Part shown: in pieces, positions 36,395 to 45,005 of the stretch
Layout: every line of letters begins with the position of its first letter
How positions within the stretch are numbered: position 1 is the stretch's first letter
NCBI GenBank assembly: GCA_029068555.1
Contig: JAIECJ010000121.1
Location: forward strand, 27,915 to 91,914
DNA: 64,000 nucleotides
Direction of reading: 5' to 3'
Source of the DNA: Lachnospiraceae bacterium
GTDB taxonomy: Bacteria > Bacillota > Clostridia > Lachnospirales > Lachnospiraceae
Program-made: the position numbers and the translations under genes
The notes under the pieces: generated by a model
The model's database searches: none
Told to the model about the DNA's origin: nothing
The model's input: the letters and a program-made list of their open reading frames with translations, nothing else

Positions 36395-37804
36395 TTGGAA
36401 GGAAAACAGAAAAGACGAAAGCAGGCGGTTTTTTATCTGATACTGTTTGTGGGGAGTCTGGCGTTTTATCTTGCCTGGTATCTGCTCGACGGTATTATTT
36501 TAACGGAGGATGCACCCTCATACATCAATATGCAGAGCGACAGGGAGCCAGGCTACTGCTTGTATTTGTGGATGTTTCGGGAGATTTTCGGGGAAGAACT
36601 GTATCTTCATGCGGCAGTGGTTGTCCAGTGCATTGTTGCAGCGCTTGCAGCATGCGCCATCACGATAAAGCTTACGGGGTTGTTTTCTCTGAATCTGCCG
36701 GGAAGTATGGGCGTACTGGCGGTTCAATATGGAATTACCCTGTTAAACCGATTTGTGGCACAGAGAAGATACAGCTATTTTAACAGCGTTGAGACAGAGG
36801 GGCTTGCCTATTCGCTATGGGTGTTTTATTTTCTCTGCATTCTCGGAGTATTATATAAGAAACAGAAATGGAGTGTGGCAGGGGCTGTTTTCTGGTCTGT
36901 TGTACTTATCAGCATTCGCAAACATATGCTGATTACACTTGTGATTTTACTGATCGTGATGGTCTGGGCATATATTGGGGAAAAGGGCTGGTTAAAGGCA
37001 GGCATTTATGCGCTGATTATATGCATATTAGGTTTTGCGGGGACAAAGCTTGTCGATTGCAGCTATAATCTGATGACGCGCGGGGTGTTTGCCCCGCATA
37101 CAGGTGATTCCAGCTTTATCCTGGGGACAGAGCTTTATCTTGCGGATGAGGGGATGGCGGAGCATATCAGCGACGCGGAACATAAGGAACTTTTTCTGGA
37201 AATCATGAGAAGGGCAGATGAGAAAGAATATAATATTGCCTATGCCGGCAAAGGGTGGCAGGCAATAGAGGATCATTACAGCAGTGCATATGACAGGATT
37301 AAGTTTGATATTGTAATGGTGGTAATTCGTGAGCATCAGGAGGCGGTGGGTATTTCCGGGGCGGACAGGGAGGCAGACTATAATCTGACTGCGGCAACCC
37401 TGATGAAAGAGCTGCTGCTTCCATCTGTACCGAAGCTGGTAAAGTTATATGTATGTAATGTGATACATGGATTTGTCACAAGTGTCCTGAAAGTCCATCG
37501 CCTGCTTAACTGGGCAGCGCTGATGCTGTATCTGCTTTACGCTGCGACAATGGCATGGCTCTGTGCATCAAGACATAGGCGTATGCGCGTCAGAATAGAT
37601 GACAATTCCTGCAATCCGGTGTATTTTGCTGTTCTGGTACTGGTGTCAATCGCCGTGAATGTATGCTTTACATCGCTGACCATCTACTGTCAGATGCGTT
37701 ACATGCTGTATAATACGGGATTGTTTTATCAGGCGTGGTGGATCATGCTTTTGGAGATTTTAGGAAAAGTTCGTTACTGTTCACTTCGTTCCAGTAACGA
37801 GTAA
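36395..37804 (+). CDS. GT-C-like membrane protein with REPGY motif (paralogue 2)
   Basis: A 469-residue polytopic protein, paralogue of the gene at 29805: first helix, acidic loop (TEDAPSYINMQSD), REPGY, about nine more helices, and a C-terminal CQMRYMLYNTGLFYQ block. The TTG start follows GGGGAGGA at about 7 nt. The last dozen codons and the stop lie in a 26-bp palindromic repeat (37773-37798) also found at 14924, so the C-terminus may have been altered by that repeat. Confidence 0.65.
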   Translation: MEGKQKRRKQAVFYLILFVGSLAFYLAWYLLDGIILTEDAPSYINMQSDREPGYCLYLWMFREIFGEELYLHAAVVVQCIVAALAACAITIKLTGLFSLNLPGSMGVLAVQYGITLLNRFVAQRRYSYFNSVETEGLAYSLWVFYFLCILGVLYKKQKWSVAGAVFWSVVLISIRKHMLITLVILLIVMVWAYIGEKGWLKAGIYALIICILGFAGTKLVDCSYNLMTRGVFAPHTGDSSFILGTELYLADEGMAEHISDAEHKELFLEIMRRADEKEYNIAYAGKGWQAIEDHYSSAYDRIKFDIVMVVIREHQEAVGISGADREADYNLTAATLMKELLLPSVPKLVKLYVCNVIHGFVTSVLKVHRLLNWAALMLYLLYAATMAWLCASRHRRMRVRIDDNSCNPVYFAVLVLVSIAVNVCFTSLTIYCQMRYMLYNTGLFYQAWWIMLLEILGKVRYCSLRSSNE

Positions 37805-37890
37805 AAATTCATGCAAAATTTGCTACGCAAATGAATTTTTACATTCAGGCGACATGTTTTCTCACGGACTTAGCAGTAAATGCTAAGTCC
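37773..37890. repeat. Cluster of three perfect palindromes
   Basis: GTTACTG/CAGTAAC (37773-37779, 37792-37798) overlaps the end of the preceding gene. GTAAAAATTCAT (37801-37812) pairs with ATGAATTTTTAC (37831-37842), with an inner GCAAA/TTTGC. GGACTTAGCA (37866-37875) pairs with TGCTAAGTCC (37881-37890). None has a T-run on +, so these look like REP-type repeats or RNA-processing sites rather than a terminator. Confidence 0.65.
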
Positions 37891-37965
37891 TGTGTGAACA
37901 GAAACGAGTAAAAGGCGTGACAAGATTTTGTTCCAGGACACGGGTATCATAGTGGAGGAGTGGAT

Positions 37966-39078
37966 ATGAAAAGAATTGTTTTTCATCTAAACTGTCTTGA
38001 GCGGGGCGGGGCGGAGCATGTGGTGACGACCCTGTCTGGTCAGTTTGCGGCACATGGCTATGAGGTGTATATTGCAACGGAATGGCAGGGGGCGGATGAA
38101 TATGTGACAGACTCGCGGGTAAAACGCGTCCATGTCGGACTTGACAGCAGACAGGAAAAACATAACCGCATCAGGAAGTTTGCGGACAGGATTTTTAATC
38201 TGCGCCGTTTTCTGAAAAAAGTAAAGCCAGATATTGTCATTGCGTTTGCGAGAAAGGCGAACTACAGAGCGCTCACAGCGACAATTGGCATGAAGCTTCC
38301 GGTGTTGATATCTGTCCGCATCAATCCGATAGGCTATTATGATTTCCTGTCGGACAAGATACAGATACCGCTTCTGTTCCGGCGGGCTGCGGGCTGCGTT
38401 TTCCAGACGCCTGCACAGAGGGATTTTTTTCCGGCGTATGTGCGAAGGAATGCTCGGATTATCCTGAATCCGATTGATGACAATTTTATCGGAAACACGG
38501 TGCCTGATATTGCAGGGAAACGCGGGAAGTTTGTGGTGCACTCCGGAAGGCTGGTTGATTTTAAGAACCAGTGCATGCTGATAAGAGCGTTCGAGACAGT
38601 TCACCAAAAACATCCGGATTATATCTTAAAAATATATGGTCCGGATTCACTTGACGGGACAAAGCAGAAGCTTGAGACGCTAATAGGGCAGCTTGAGGCG
38701 CAGGATTACGTCCGTCTGATGGGGAGCAGCAGCACGCTGGATCAGGAAATGATGTATGCAGCGGCGGCGGCATACTCGTCTGACTACGAGGGTATGCCTA
38801 ATGTGATTCTCGAGGCAATGGCATTGGGGCTTCCTGTCGTGGCGACAGATTGCCCGCCGGGAGGTCCCCGCATGGTAATCACACCAGAAGAAAACGGGAT
38901 TCTAGTGCCAGTGGGCGACGAACAGGCGCTGGCAGAGGCGATGAACAGATTGATTGAGGACAGGGATTTTGCAGAAAAGCTTGGGGCAAATGCGGCGGAG
39001 ATTGGAAAAAAAGCATCTGCCGGGCTGATTTTTAAAGAGTGGGAAGACTATATCACAGAGATACTGGAGGGCAGATAG
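37966..39078 (+). CDS. GT4 glycosyltransferase
   Basis: A 370-residue GT-B enzyme. FHLNCLERGGAEHVVTTLS is the acceptor-side start, VHSGRLVDFKNQCMLIRAF the hinge, and SSDYEGMPNVILEAMALGLP the donor block; CPPGGPRMVI follows. It is closely similar in layout to the gene at 41067, so the two are likely duplicates with different specificities. The ATG at 37966 is 7 nt after GGAGG; the in-frame GTG at 37960 lies too close to it. Confidence 0.9.
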   Translation: MKRIVFHLNCLERGGAEHVVTTLSGQFAAHGYEVYIATEWQGADEYVTDSRVKRVHVGLDSRQEKHNRIRKFADRIFNLRRFLKKVKPDIVIAFARKANYRALTATIGMKLPVLISVRINPIGYYDFLSDKIQIPLLFRRAAGCVFQTPAQRDFFPAYVRRNARIILNPIDDNFIGNTVPDIAGKRGKFVVHSGRLVDFKNQCMLIRAFETVHQKHPDYILKIYGPDSLDGTKQKLETLIGQLEAQDYVRLMGSSSTLDQEMMYAAAAAYSSDYEGMPNVILEAMALGLPVVATDCPPGGPRMVITPEENGILVPVGDEQALAEAMNRLIEDRDFAEKLGANAAEIGKKASAGLIFKEWEDYITEILEGR

Positions 39079-39080
39079 AT

Positions 39081-40970
39081 ATGTGCGGAATATGCGGGTT
39101 TATATCAAGAAAGCGCATCACGCCGGGGCAGTTAAAGAACATGAATGATACCATGTATCACAGAGGTCCGAATGACAGCGGGGAGGAAATTTTTGACGGC
39201 GCGGACGGATATTGTGTCGGAATGGCACAGAGGCGTCTGTCTATTCTGGATTTGTCCATGCTGGGGCATCAGCCCATGCATTCCTGTGACAACAGGCTTG
39301 TGATATCGTACAACGGAGAGATTTATAATTTTTTGGAACTGCGCGGGGAGTTGCAGGATTATCCGTTCCAGTCGCATTGCGATACGGAAGTGATTCTGGC
39401 GGCGTACCTGAAGTGGGGAATTTCGTGTGTTGACCGGTTTCAGGGAATGTTTGCAATATCGCTGTATGACAGGGAGACAGGGGAACTTTACCTTGTGCGG
39501 GACAGGATTGGAAAGAAGCCGCTCTATTATTGGAAAGACGGCGGGAATCTGATCTTTGCGTCGGAATTAAAGCCGATTATGGCGTATCCCGGATTTCCGA
39601 GAACCATCCGAAAAGATGTGATAAAAAGATATTTGTATCAGCAGTGTGTCAATGAGCCAGATGCGATTTTTGAGAATGTGTACAAGGTGGAGCCGGGGCA
39701 GATCGTCAGGTTCCGCAGCGGAAAGACAGATATGTGGAAATACTGGGACATCGCGGAGGTATACCGGCGGAAAAAGCAGGAAAAACCGGGTTCCTACGAG
39801 GAGGCGAAAGCGGAACTGAAGGAGATATTAAGGGATGCTGTCAAAAAAAGAATGATAGCGGATGTTCCGGTAGGCGCTTTTTTGAGCGGCGGCTATGACT
39901 CGTCGCTTGTCACGGCCATCGCGCAGGAGATCAGCAGTGAGCCGGTAAAGACATATTCCATAGGCTTTAACGAGGAGCGCTACAACGAGGCAAAGTATGC
40001 CAAGGAGGTTGCGAGACATCTTGGCACGCAGCACACCGAGCTTTATATAGACGAGAAGTCTATGTTTGACATGGTTGCGAGTATTCCGCAATATTATGAC
40101 GAGCCTTTTGCGGACAGTTCACAGATACCGTCCATGCTGGTTGCGGGACTTGCGGCAAAAGAGGTCACGGTTGTGCTTTCAGGCGACGGGGGCGATGAAT
40201 TTTTCTGCGGTTACAATATCTACGACAATGTAGCACAGGCGCAGAAGCTGGATTTGCTCGGACGTATGACATACGGCGTATGCCAGCTTCCGCCGTTGAA
40301 AAAACTGGGCCTGTTTGACCGGCTGCCGTTTCGTGTTCAGGTGGTGGCAGGAAACCATGACAGAGAGACTAAGACACAGCTTGGCGGAAGGACATACATT
40401 GGTGTGATTGACAGAATGCTTCCGGACAGCGGAGTGCCGTTCAAGTTTCCAATCGAATCAAAATATCGGGAGAACAACTGGCAGGAACGGCGGATGCTTC
40501 TTGACGAGGAAACCTATCTTCCGGGTGATATTTTGTGTAAGGTGGACAGGGCATCCATGAAATATTCCATCGAGTCCAGGTGTCCGATACTGGATGTCAA
40601 CGTCATGGAATACTCGTACCGTCTGCCGCATGCGTACAAATATGCAAACGGAATGAAAAAGAGGATTTTAAAGGATATCGCTTATGACTATATTCCAAAG
40701 GAGCTGCTTGACAGACCAAAGGTGGGATTCGGCGTTCCGCTTGACAAGTGGATGCGGGGACCGTTAAAGGAGGCTTTGCAGGATATGTGTAGTGTGGATT
40801 ATCTCAAAAGGCAGGGTATATTTGATGCGCAGTATGTGCATCAGTTTGTGAGTCAATATCTGAAAACCGGCGACAAAGGACCGGCTTCAGGGGCAAATTA
40901 CTCAAAAATTGCCTGGTCATTTTTTGTGTTCCAGCAGTGGTACAGGACATATATAGGCACGGCTGATTAG
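39081..40970 (+). CDS. asnB: Glutamine-dependent asparagine synthetase-like amidotransferase
   Basis: A 629-residue class II amidotransferase. Cys2 is exposed after Met removal (MCGICGFIS), and the glutaminase domain runs to about 200. The ATP-pyrophosphatase loop is S269-GGYDSS, with Tyr where SGGLDSS is usual, and LSGDGGDEFFCGY follows. In sugar loci AsnB-like proteins (for example WbpS) amidate uronic acids such as GalNAcA. The dehydrogenase/epimerase pair at 28489/31225 would supply such a sugar. Ordinary asparagine synthesis cannot be ruled out. The start is 9 nt after GGAGGG and 2 nt after the GT4 stop. Confidence 0.9.
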   Translation: MCGICGFISRKRITPGQLKNMNDTMYHRGPNDSGEEIFDGADGYCVGMAQRRLSILDLSMLGHQPMHSCDNRLVISYNGEIYNFLELRGELQDYPFQSHCDTEVILAAYLKWGISCVDRFQGMFAISLYDRETGELYLVRDRIGKKPLYYWKDGGNLIFASELKPIMAYPGFPRTIRKDVIKRYLYQQCVNEPDAIFENVYKVEPGQIVRFRSGKTDMWKYWDIAEVYRRKKQEKPGSYEEAKAELKEILRDAVKKRMIADVPVGAFLSGGYDSSLVTAIAQEISSEPVKTYSIGFNEERYNEAKYAKEVARHLGTQHTELYIDEKSMFDMVASIPQYYDEPFADSSQIPSMLVAGLAAKEVTVVLSGDGGDEFFCGYNIYDNVAQAQKLDLLGRMTYGVCQLPPLKKLGLFDRLPFRVQVVAGNHDRETKTQLGGRTYIGVIDRMLPDSGVPFKFPIESKYRENNWQERRMLLDEETYLPGDILCKVDRASMKYSIESRCPILDVNVMEYSYRLPHAYKYANGMKKRILKDIAYDYIPKELLDRPKVGFGVPLDKWMRGPLKEALQDMCSVDYLKRQGIFDAQYVHQFVSQYLKTGDKGPASGANYSKIAWSFFVFQQWYRTYIGTAD

Positions 40971-41066
40971 TACTGATTCTCGCTGCGGGCTGTCAGCAGT
41001 ATGGGGCTTGAGTGTGTTTTGTGTGTACGTTTAAATTTACAGACATTGGCAAGAATGGAGGTTTTT

Positions 41067-42149
41067 ATGAAAAGAATAATATTGTTTATCAGTTCCCTCC
41101 AGAAAGGCGGGTCTGAGAGAGTAATGGTGAATCTTGCCGAGTATTTTCATGAAAAGAAATATGATGTGATTCTTGTGACCCAGTATAAAAGAGAAAATGA
41201 ATACAGTATTTCACCAGAGATACGGCGCGTATATTCGGAGCCTGAGGAGACCATGCTTGAGGGCGGAAGAATCCGGAATTTCTGTGTCCGCTACCAGACG
41301 CTTAGGAGTATCTGGAAGGCGTATAAGCCAGATGTGGTTTTGTCGTTTCTCGGAAAAAATAACCTGATGGCCGTTGCTGCCGCCGCATTTCTTCCGATAA
41401 AGGTGGCAGTTTCTGTAAGGGGTGATCCAACTATGGAATATGAGGGGAAGCTGATGCAGTTTATCGCGCGTTTTGTGTTTCGGTTTGCAGACGGTGTAGT
41501 ACTCCAGACAGAGCAGGCGCGTGCCCTTTTCCCAAGAGCAGTGCGCAGAAAAAGCGCCATCCTGCCCAATCCGCTGAACCCACAGTTTCTAAACAGGGAG
41601 ACTTGTGCGGACAGGGAGAACCTGATTGTGGCGGCAGGAAGGCTTGATGCGAACAAGAATCATGCCATGCTGATACACGCGTTTGCAAAGATAGCGGACG
41701 AGTATCCGCAGATGCGGCTTGTGATCTATGGCGAGGGGGAGCTTCGGCCAAAGCTTGAGGCACTTGCGGAGGAAAAAGGGTTATCGGACCGGATTGAGAT
41801 GCCTGGGAGTGTGAGTGATGTGGCGGACAGAATATGTAAGGCAAGAATTTTCACGCTGACTTCCAACACGGAGGGGATGCCAAATTCCATCATGGAGGCG
41901 ATGGCATTGGGGATTCCTGTGATTGCCACAGACTGTCCGTGCGGGGGACCCGCGGAGCTGATTCAGGATGGTGTGAACGGACTACTGGTACCGGTAGGAG
42001 ATGCCTTTGCGCTCGCGGATGCGTTTCGAAGCATTCTTGAGGATGCTGATTTTGAGAGGAAACTGGGCGAAGAAGCCCGTGAAATTACACAAAAGCGCTC
42101 ACCTGACAAAGTAAACAAAAGGTGGGAATCATACTTGAACCAGCTATAA
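41067..42149 (+). CDS. GT4 glycosyltransferase, last gene of the glycan locus
   Basis: A 360-residue GT-B enzyme. FISSLQKGGSERVMVNLAEYF opens the acceptor domain, and TSNTEGMPNSIMEAMALGIP with TDCPCGGPAEL forms the donor site. It pairs with the gene at 37966. The ATG at 41067 has GGAGG at 5 nt, so the longer frame from 41001 is rejected. A 363-nt intergenic region follows, ending the plus-strand glycan run. Confidence 0.9.
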   Translation: MKRIILFISSLQKGGSERVMVNLAEYFHEKKYDVILVTQYKRENEYSISPEIRRVYSEPEETMLEGGRIRNFCVRYQTLRSIWKAYKPDVVLSFLGKNNLMAVAAAAFLPIKVAVSVRGDPTMEYEGKLMQFIARFVFRFADGVVLQTEQARALFPRAVRRKSAILPNPLNPQFLNRETCADRENLIVAAGRLDANKNHAMLIHAFAKIADEYPQMRLVIYGEGELRPKLEALAEEKGLSDRIEMPGSVSDVADRICKARIFTLTSNTEGMPNSIMEAMALGIPVIATDCPCGGPAELIQDGVNGLLVPVGDAFALADAFRSILEDADFERKLGEEAREITQKRSPDKVNKRWESYLNQL

Positions 42150-42279
42150 AAGTTTTACAATACCTCACTTGTCCAAAACTCCATCCGGCGCATTGTCATC
42201 AATCGCTGCAGTTCAATCTTTTGCCTTGCATATGAAGATATATCCGGTGCAATATGCTGTGGCATTTAACAGCCGAAGC

Positions 42280-42307
42280 GTAAACGGCAAATATTTTTGC
42301 CGTTTAC
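42280..42307. repeat. 12-bp perfect palindromic repeat
   Basis: GTAAACGGCAAA (42280-42291) pairs with TTTGCCGTTTAC (42296-42307) around a 4-nt loop. The right arm and next bases recur at 60127-60144 with one difference, and a related palindrome is at 60193-60219, so this is a dispersed element. The rest of the 42150-42369 gap shows no coding character; its last part is AT-rich. Confidence 0.65.
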
Positions 42308-42369
42308 AATAATTCAGAAAAAATCTTACCATAAATCGCAAAAATATAAATAAAAAATAAAATATTTAA

Positions 42370-42386
42370 AATGACCATGGGTCATT
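42370..42386. promoter_or_regulatory. Candidate operator dyad
   Basis: AATGACC-ATG-GGTCATT is a perfect 7-bp dyad with a 3-nt centre, ending 1 nt before the -35 box of the MMPL promoter. Short dyads of this size are typical TetR/MarR-family operators. No regulator gene of that kind lies nearby. Confidence 0.5.
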
Positions 42387-42387
42387 A

Positions 42388-42416
42388 TTGAAAAATCGTG
42401 AGTGATGTACTATACT
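42388..42416 (+). promoter_or_regulatory. Sigma-A-like promoter of the MMPL-GLUG operon
   Basis: TTGAAA (42388-42393) and TATACT (42411-42416) are 17 nt apart. Transcription would start near 42423, giving a leader of about 90 nt. Confidence 0.7.
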
Positions 42417-42512
42417 ATACGCCATAACCATAATTTTAAATATATCATTGTTTAGACAAAAAGCGGTACTGCTTAGCAAAAATACTTTTGATGTGTAAAG
42501 GAGAGAATGGAC

Positions 42513-45005
42513 ATGGAAGAAAAAACTAAAAATGGCGGTGAGGATGGCGGATTTATGATTAAAGTCGCCACCTTTATCGTTGACAGACGCAATTTGTTTT
42601 TTCTACTGTTTGGCATCGCGCTGATTTTTTCAGTGGTTTCTATGAACTGGGTATCAGTGGAAAATGCACTTTCGGCATATCTGCCAGACACGACGGAGAC
42701 AAGTCAGGGACTTGACCGCATGGAAGAACAGTTTATCACCTATGGTACGGCAAAGGTAATGGTGACAAACATTCCTTATGATGAGGCTGACATAATTTAT
42801 GAGGAGCTGCAGACGCTTGACAGCATCATTATGCTTGATTTTGACAATTCCAAGGATCATTACAACAATTTCTCAGCGCTGTACAGCATTACCTTTGGAT
42901 ATGAGGAGACGGATGACAGGGCGCTTGAGGCGCTGGATGCGGTCAGGGCGATGCTTGACGGATATGATATCTATGTTTCGACCTCGATGGGGGATGCGTC
43001 GGCGGAACAGCTGGCAAAGGAAATGTCTGTTATCAGTGTGCTTGTCGCTATCGTGGTGGTTTCTGTACTGCTGTTTACTTCACAGACGTGGGCGGAGGTG
43101 CCGGTGCTGCTGCTGACGTTCTGCTCGGCGGCTCTGATTACCAAGGGAACCAATTTCATGATGGGAACCATTTCCTTTGTTTCTGATTCGGTTACCATTG
43201 TATTACAGCTTGCGTTATCTGTCGATTATGCGGTTATCTTCTGTAACCGATATAAGGAGGAGCACCAGACACTGGATATCAGGGAGGCAGACATTGTGGC
43301 GCTCAGCAAGGCAATTCCGGAAATTTTTTCCAGCTCACTGACGACAATGGGCGGTTTGATAGCCATGATGTTTATGCAGTTCGGCATTGGAAGTGATATG
43401 GCGCTGTGCCTGATCCGGGCAATTTTGCTGAGTCTGCTCGCGGTATTTTTACTGATGCCGGGATTGATTATGCTCTTTGGCAAGGCGATGGATAAGACAA
43501 AACACAAGAGCTTTATTCCGGATATTCCGTTTGTCGGAAAATTTGCATATAAGACGAGATATATTATACCCCCTTTATTCCTTGTAGTGCTGGTTGGGGC
43601 GTATATCATTCAGTCGCATTGTCCTTATGTGTATGGCTACACACAGCTTGAGACGCCGGTGCAGAGTGATGCGATGGTTGTGGATGAGATGATAGAGGAG
43701 AGCTTCGGCGCAGAAAATTTTGTGGCGCTTGTCGTTCCGGCAGGAAATTACGAGAAAGAAAAGAAGCTGTTAAAGGAGCTGGATGCGAGACCAGAGGTCG
43801 ACCACTCGCAGGGGCTCGCCAACACGGAGGCGATGGACGGCTATATGCTGACTGACAAGCTGACGGCAAGAGATTTTTCGGAGCTGCTGGAACTGGATTA
43901 TGAGATTGCGGAGCTGTTGTATATGGCATATGCGGTCAATGACGAGAATTATGCTAAGATTGTAAACGGTTTTTCCAATTACAGCGTCCCGCTGATTGAC
44001 ATTTTTATGTTTCTCTATGATGAGGTGGATGAGGGATATGTAACGCTCGATGATGAACTGATGGACACCCTGGAGGAGGCGCACACCAAGATGCAGATAG
44101 CGCTTGACCAGCTTCAGGGCGAAGCGTACAGCCGTATGCTGATATACCTGACCCTTCCGGAGGAGGGCGATGAGACGTTTGCGTTCCTTGATGAGATGCA
44201 CGAGATAGCCGGGCAGTATTATGACAAATCGGAGGTGCTCGTTCCAGGCGAGTCTACCAGCCAGTATGACTTATATAAAACGTTTCAGAGGGATAACACG
44301 GTTGTAAATGTTGTCTCGATTCTCGCCGTGCTGGTCGTATTGCTGTTTACATTTATGTCAGCAGGTATGCCTGTTCTCCTGATTGCAGTTATCCAGGGCG
44401 TTATCTGGGTAAATTTTTCGTTCCCGTCGGTGGAGCAGAAAAATGTATTTTTCCTGAGTGCCATGATCGTATCTTCTATTCAGATGGGTGCGAATATCGA
44501 CTATGCGATTGTTATCTCGGGCAGGTTTTTGGAGATTAAGGATAAGATGTCCAAGAAGGATGCCATTATAGAAACGATGAACTTTGCATTTCCGACGATT
44601 GTCACGTCAGGCACCATGCTTGCGCTTGCGGGCATTTTTATCGGACAGATGTCATCGGACGGCGCGGTTTGCGGTATCGGACAGTGTCTGGGCAGGGGAA
44701 CGATTCTCTCAATTTTTACGGTTATGTTTGTCCTGCCACAGATTCTCCTGCTGGGTGAAAAGATTATTGACCGGACATCCTTTGCGGTATCTATCCCGCT
44801 CAGGCTGGATCGTGCCAGCGGACTGATGCGTGTCGACGGCATCGTACAGGGTCAGGTGAACGGTACGATTATCGGGGAAGTACACGGGCTGATACGCGGT
44901 GATGCAAGTCTGTTTGTCAATATGGGAAGAATGGAGCAGAGAGAGGACGATGGAAGCAGTCTCGAGACACTGATACAGAAGGAAGAAGGTGAGAAGGATG
45001 CATAG
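42513..45005 (+). CDS. MMPL-family (RND-type) transporter
   Basis: An exporter of about 830 residues with the duplicated RND layout: one helix, a large extracytoplasmic domain, five helices, then the same again. LSVDYAVIFCNRY and MGANIDYAIVISGRF are the matching MMPL helices of the two halves. The last 65 residues form a cytoplasmic tail with a regular V-G/I-G spacing (VDGIVQGQVNGTIIGEV...), like a short bactofilin-type beta-helix. The second ATG (42513) has AAAGGAG at a better distance than 42507. It overlaps the next gene by 8 nt, so the GLUG protein is translated with it and may be its partner. Confidence 0.9.
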   Translation: MEEKTKNGGEDGGFMIKVATFIVDRRNLFFLLFGIALIFSVVSMNWVSVENALSAYLPDTTETSQGLDRMEEQFITYGTAKVMVTNIPYDEADIIYEELQTLDSIIMLDFDNSKDHYNNFSALYSITFGYEETDDRALEALDAVRAMLDGYDIYVSTSMGDASAEQLAKEMSVISVLVAIVVVSVLLFTSQTWAEVPVLLLTFCSAALITKGTNFMMGTISFVSDSVTIVLQLALSVDYAVIFCNRYKEEHQTLDIREADIVALSKAIPEIFSSSLTTMGGLIAMMFMQFGIGSDMALCLIRAILLSLLAVFLLMPGLIMLFGKAMDKTKHKSFIPDIPFVGKFAYKTRYIIPPLFLVVLVGAYIIQSHCPYVYGYTQLETPVQSDAMVVDEMIEESFGAENFVALVVPAGNYEKEKKLLKELDARPEVDHSQGLANTEAMDGYMLTDKLTARDFSELLELDYEIAELLYMAYAVNDENYAKIVNGFSNYSVPLIDIFMFLYDEVDEGYVTLDDELMDTLEEAHTKMQIALDQLQGEAYSRMLIYLTLPEEGDETFAFLDEMHEIAGQYYDKSEVLVPGESTSQYDLYKTFQRDNTVVNVVSILAVLVVLLFTFMSAGMPVLLIAVIQGVIWVNFSFPSVEQKNVFFLSAMIVSSIQMGANIDYAIVISGRFLEIKDKMSKKDAIIETMNFAFPTIVTSGTMLALAGIFIGQMSSDGAVCGIGQCLGRGTILSIFTVMFVLPQILLLGEKIIDRTSFAVSIPLRLDRASGLMRVDGIVQGQVNGTIIGEVHGLIRGDASLFVNMGRMEQREDDGSSLETLIQKEEGEKDA

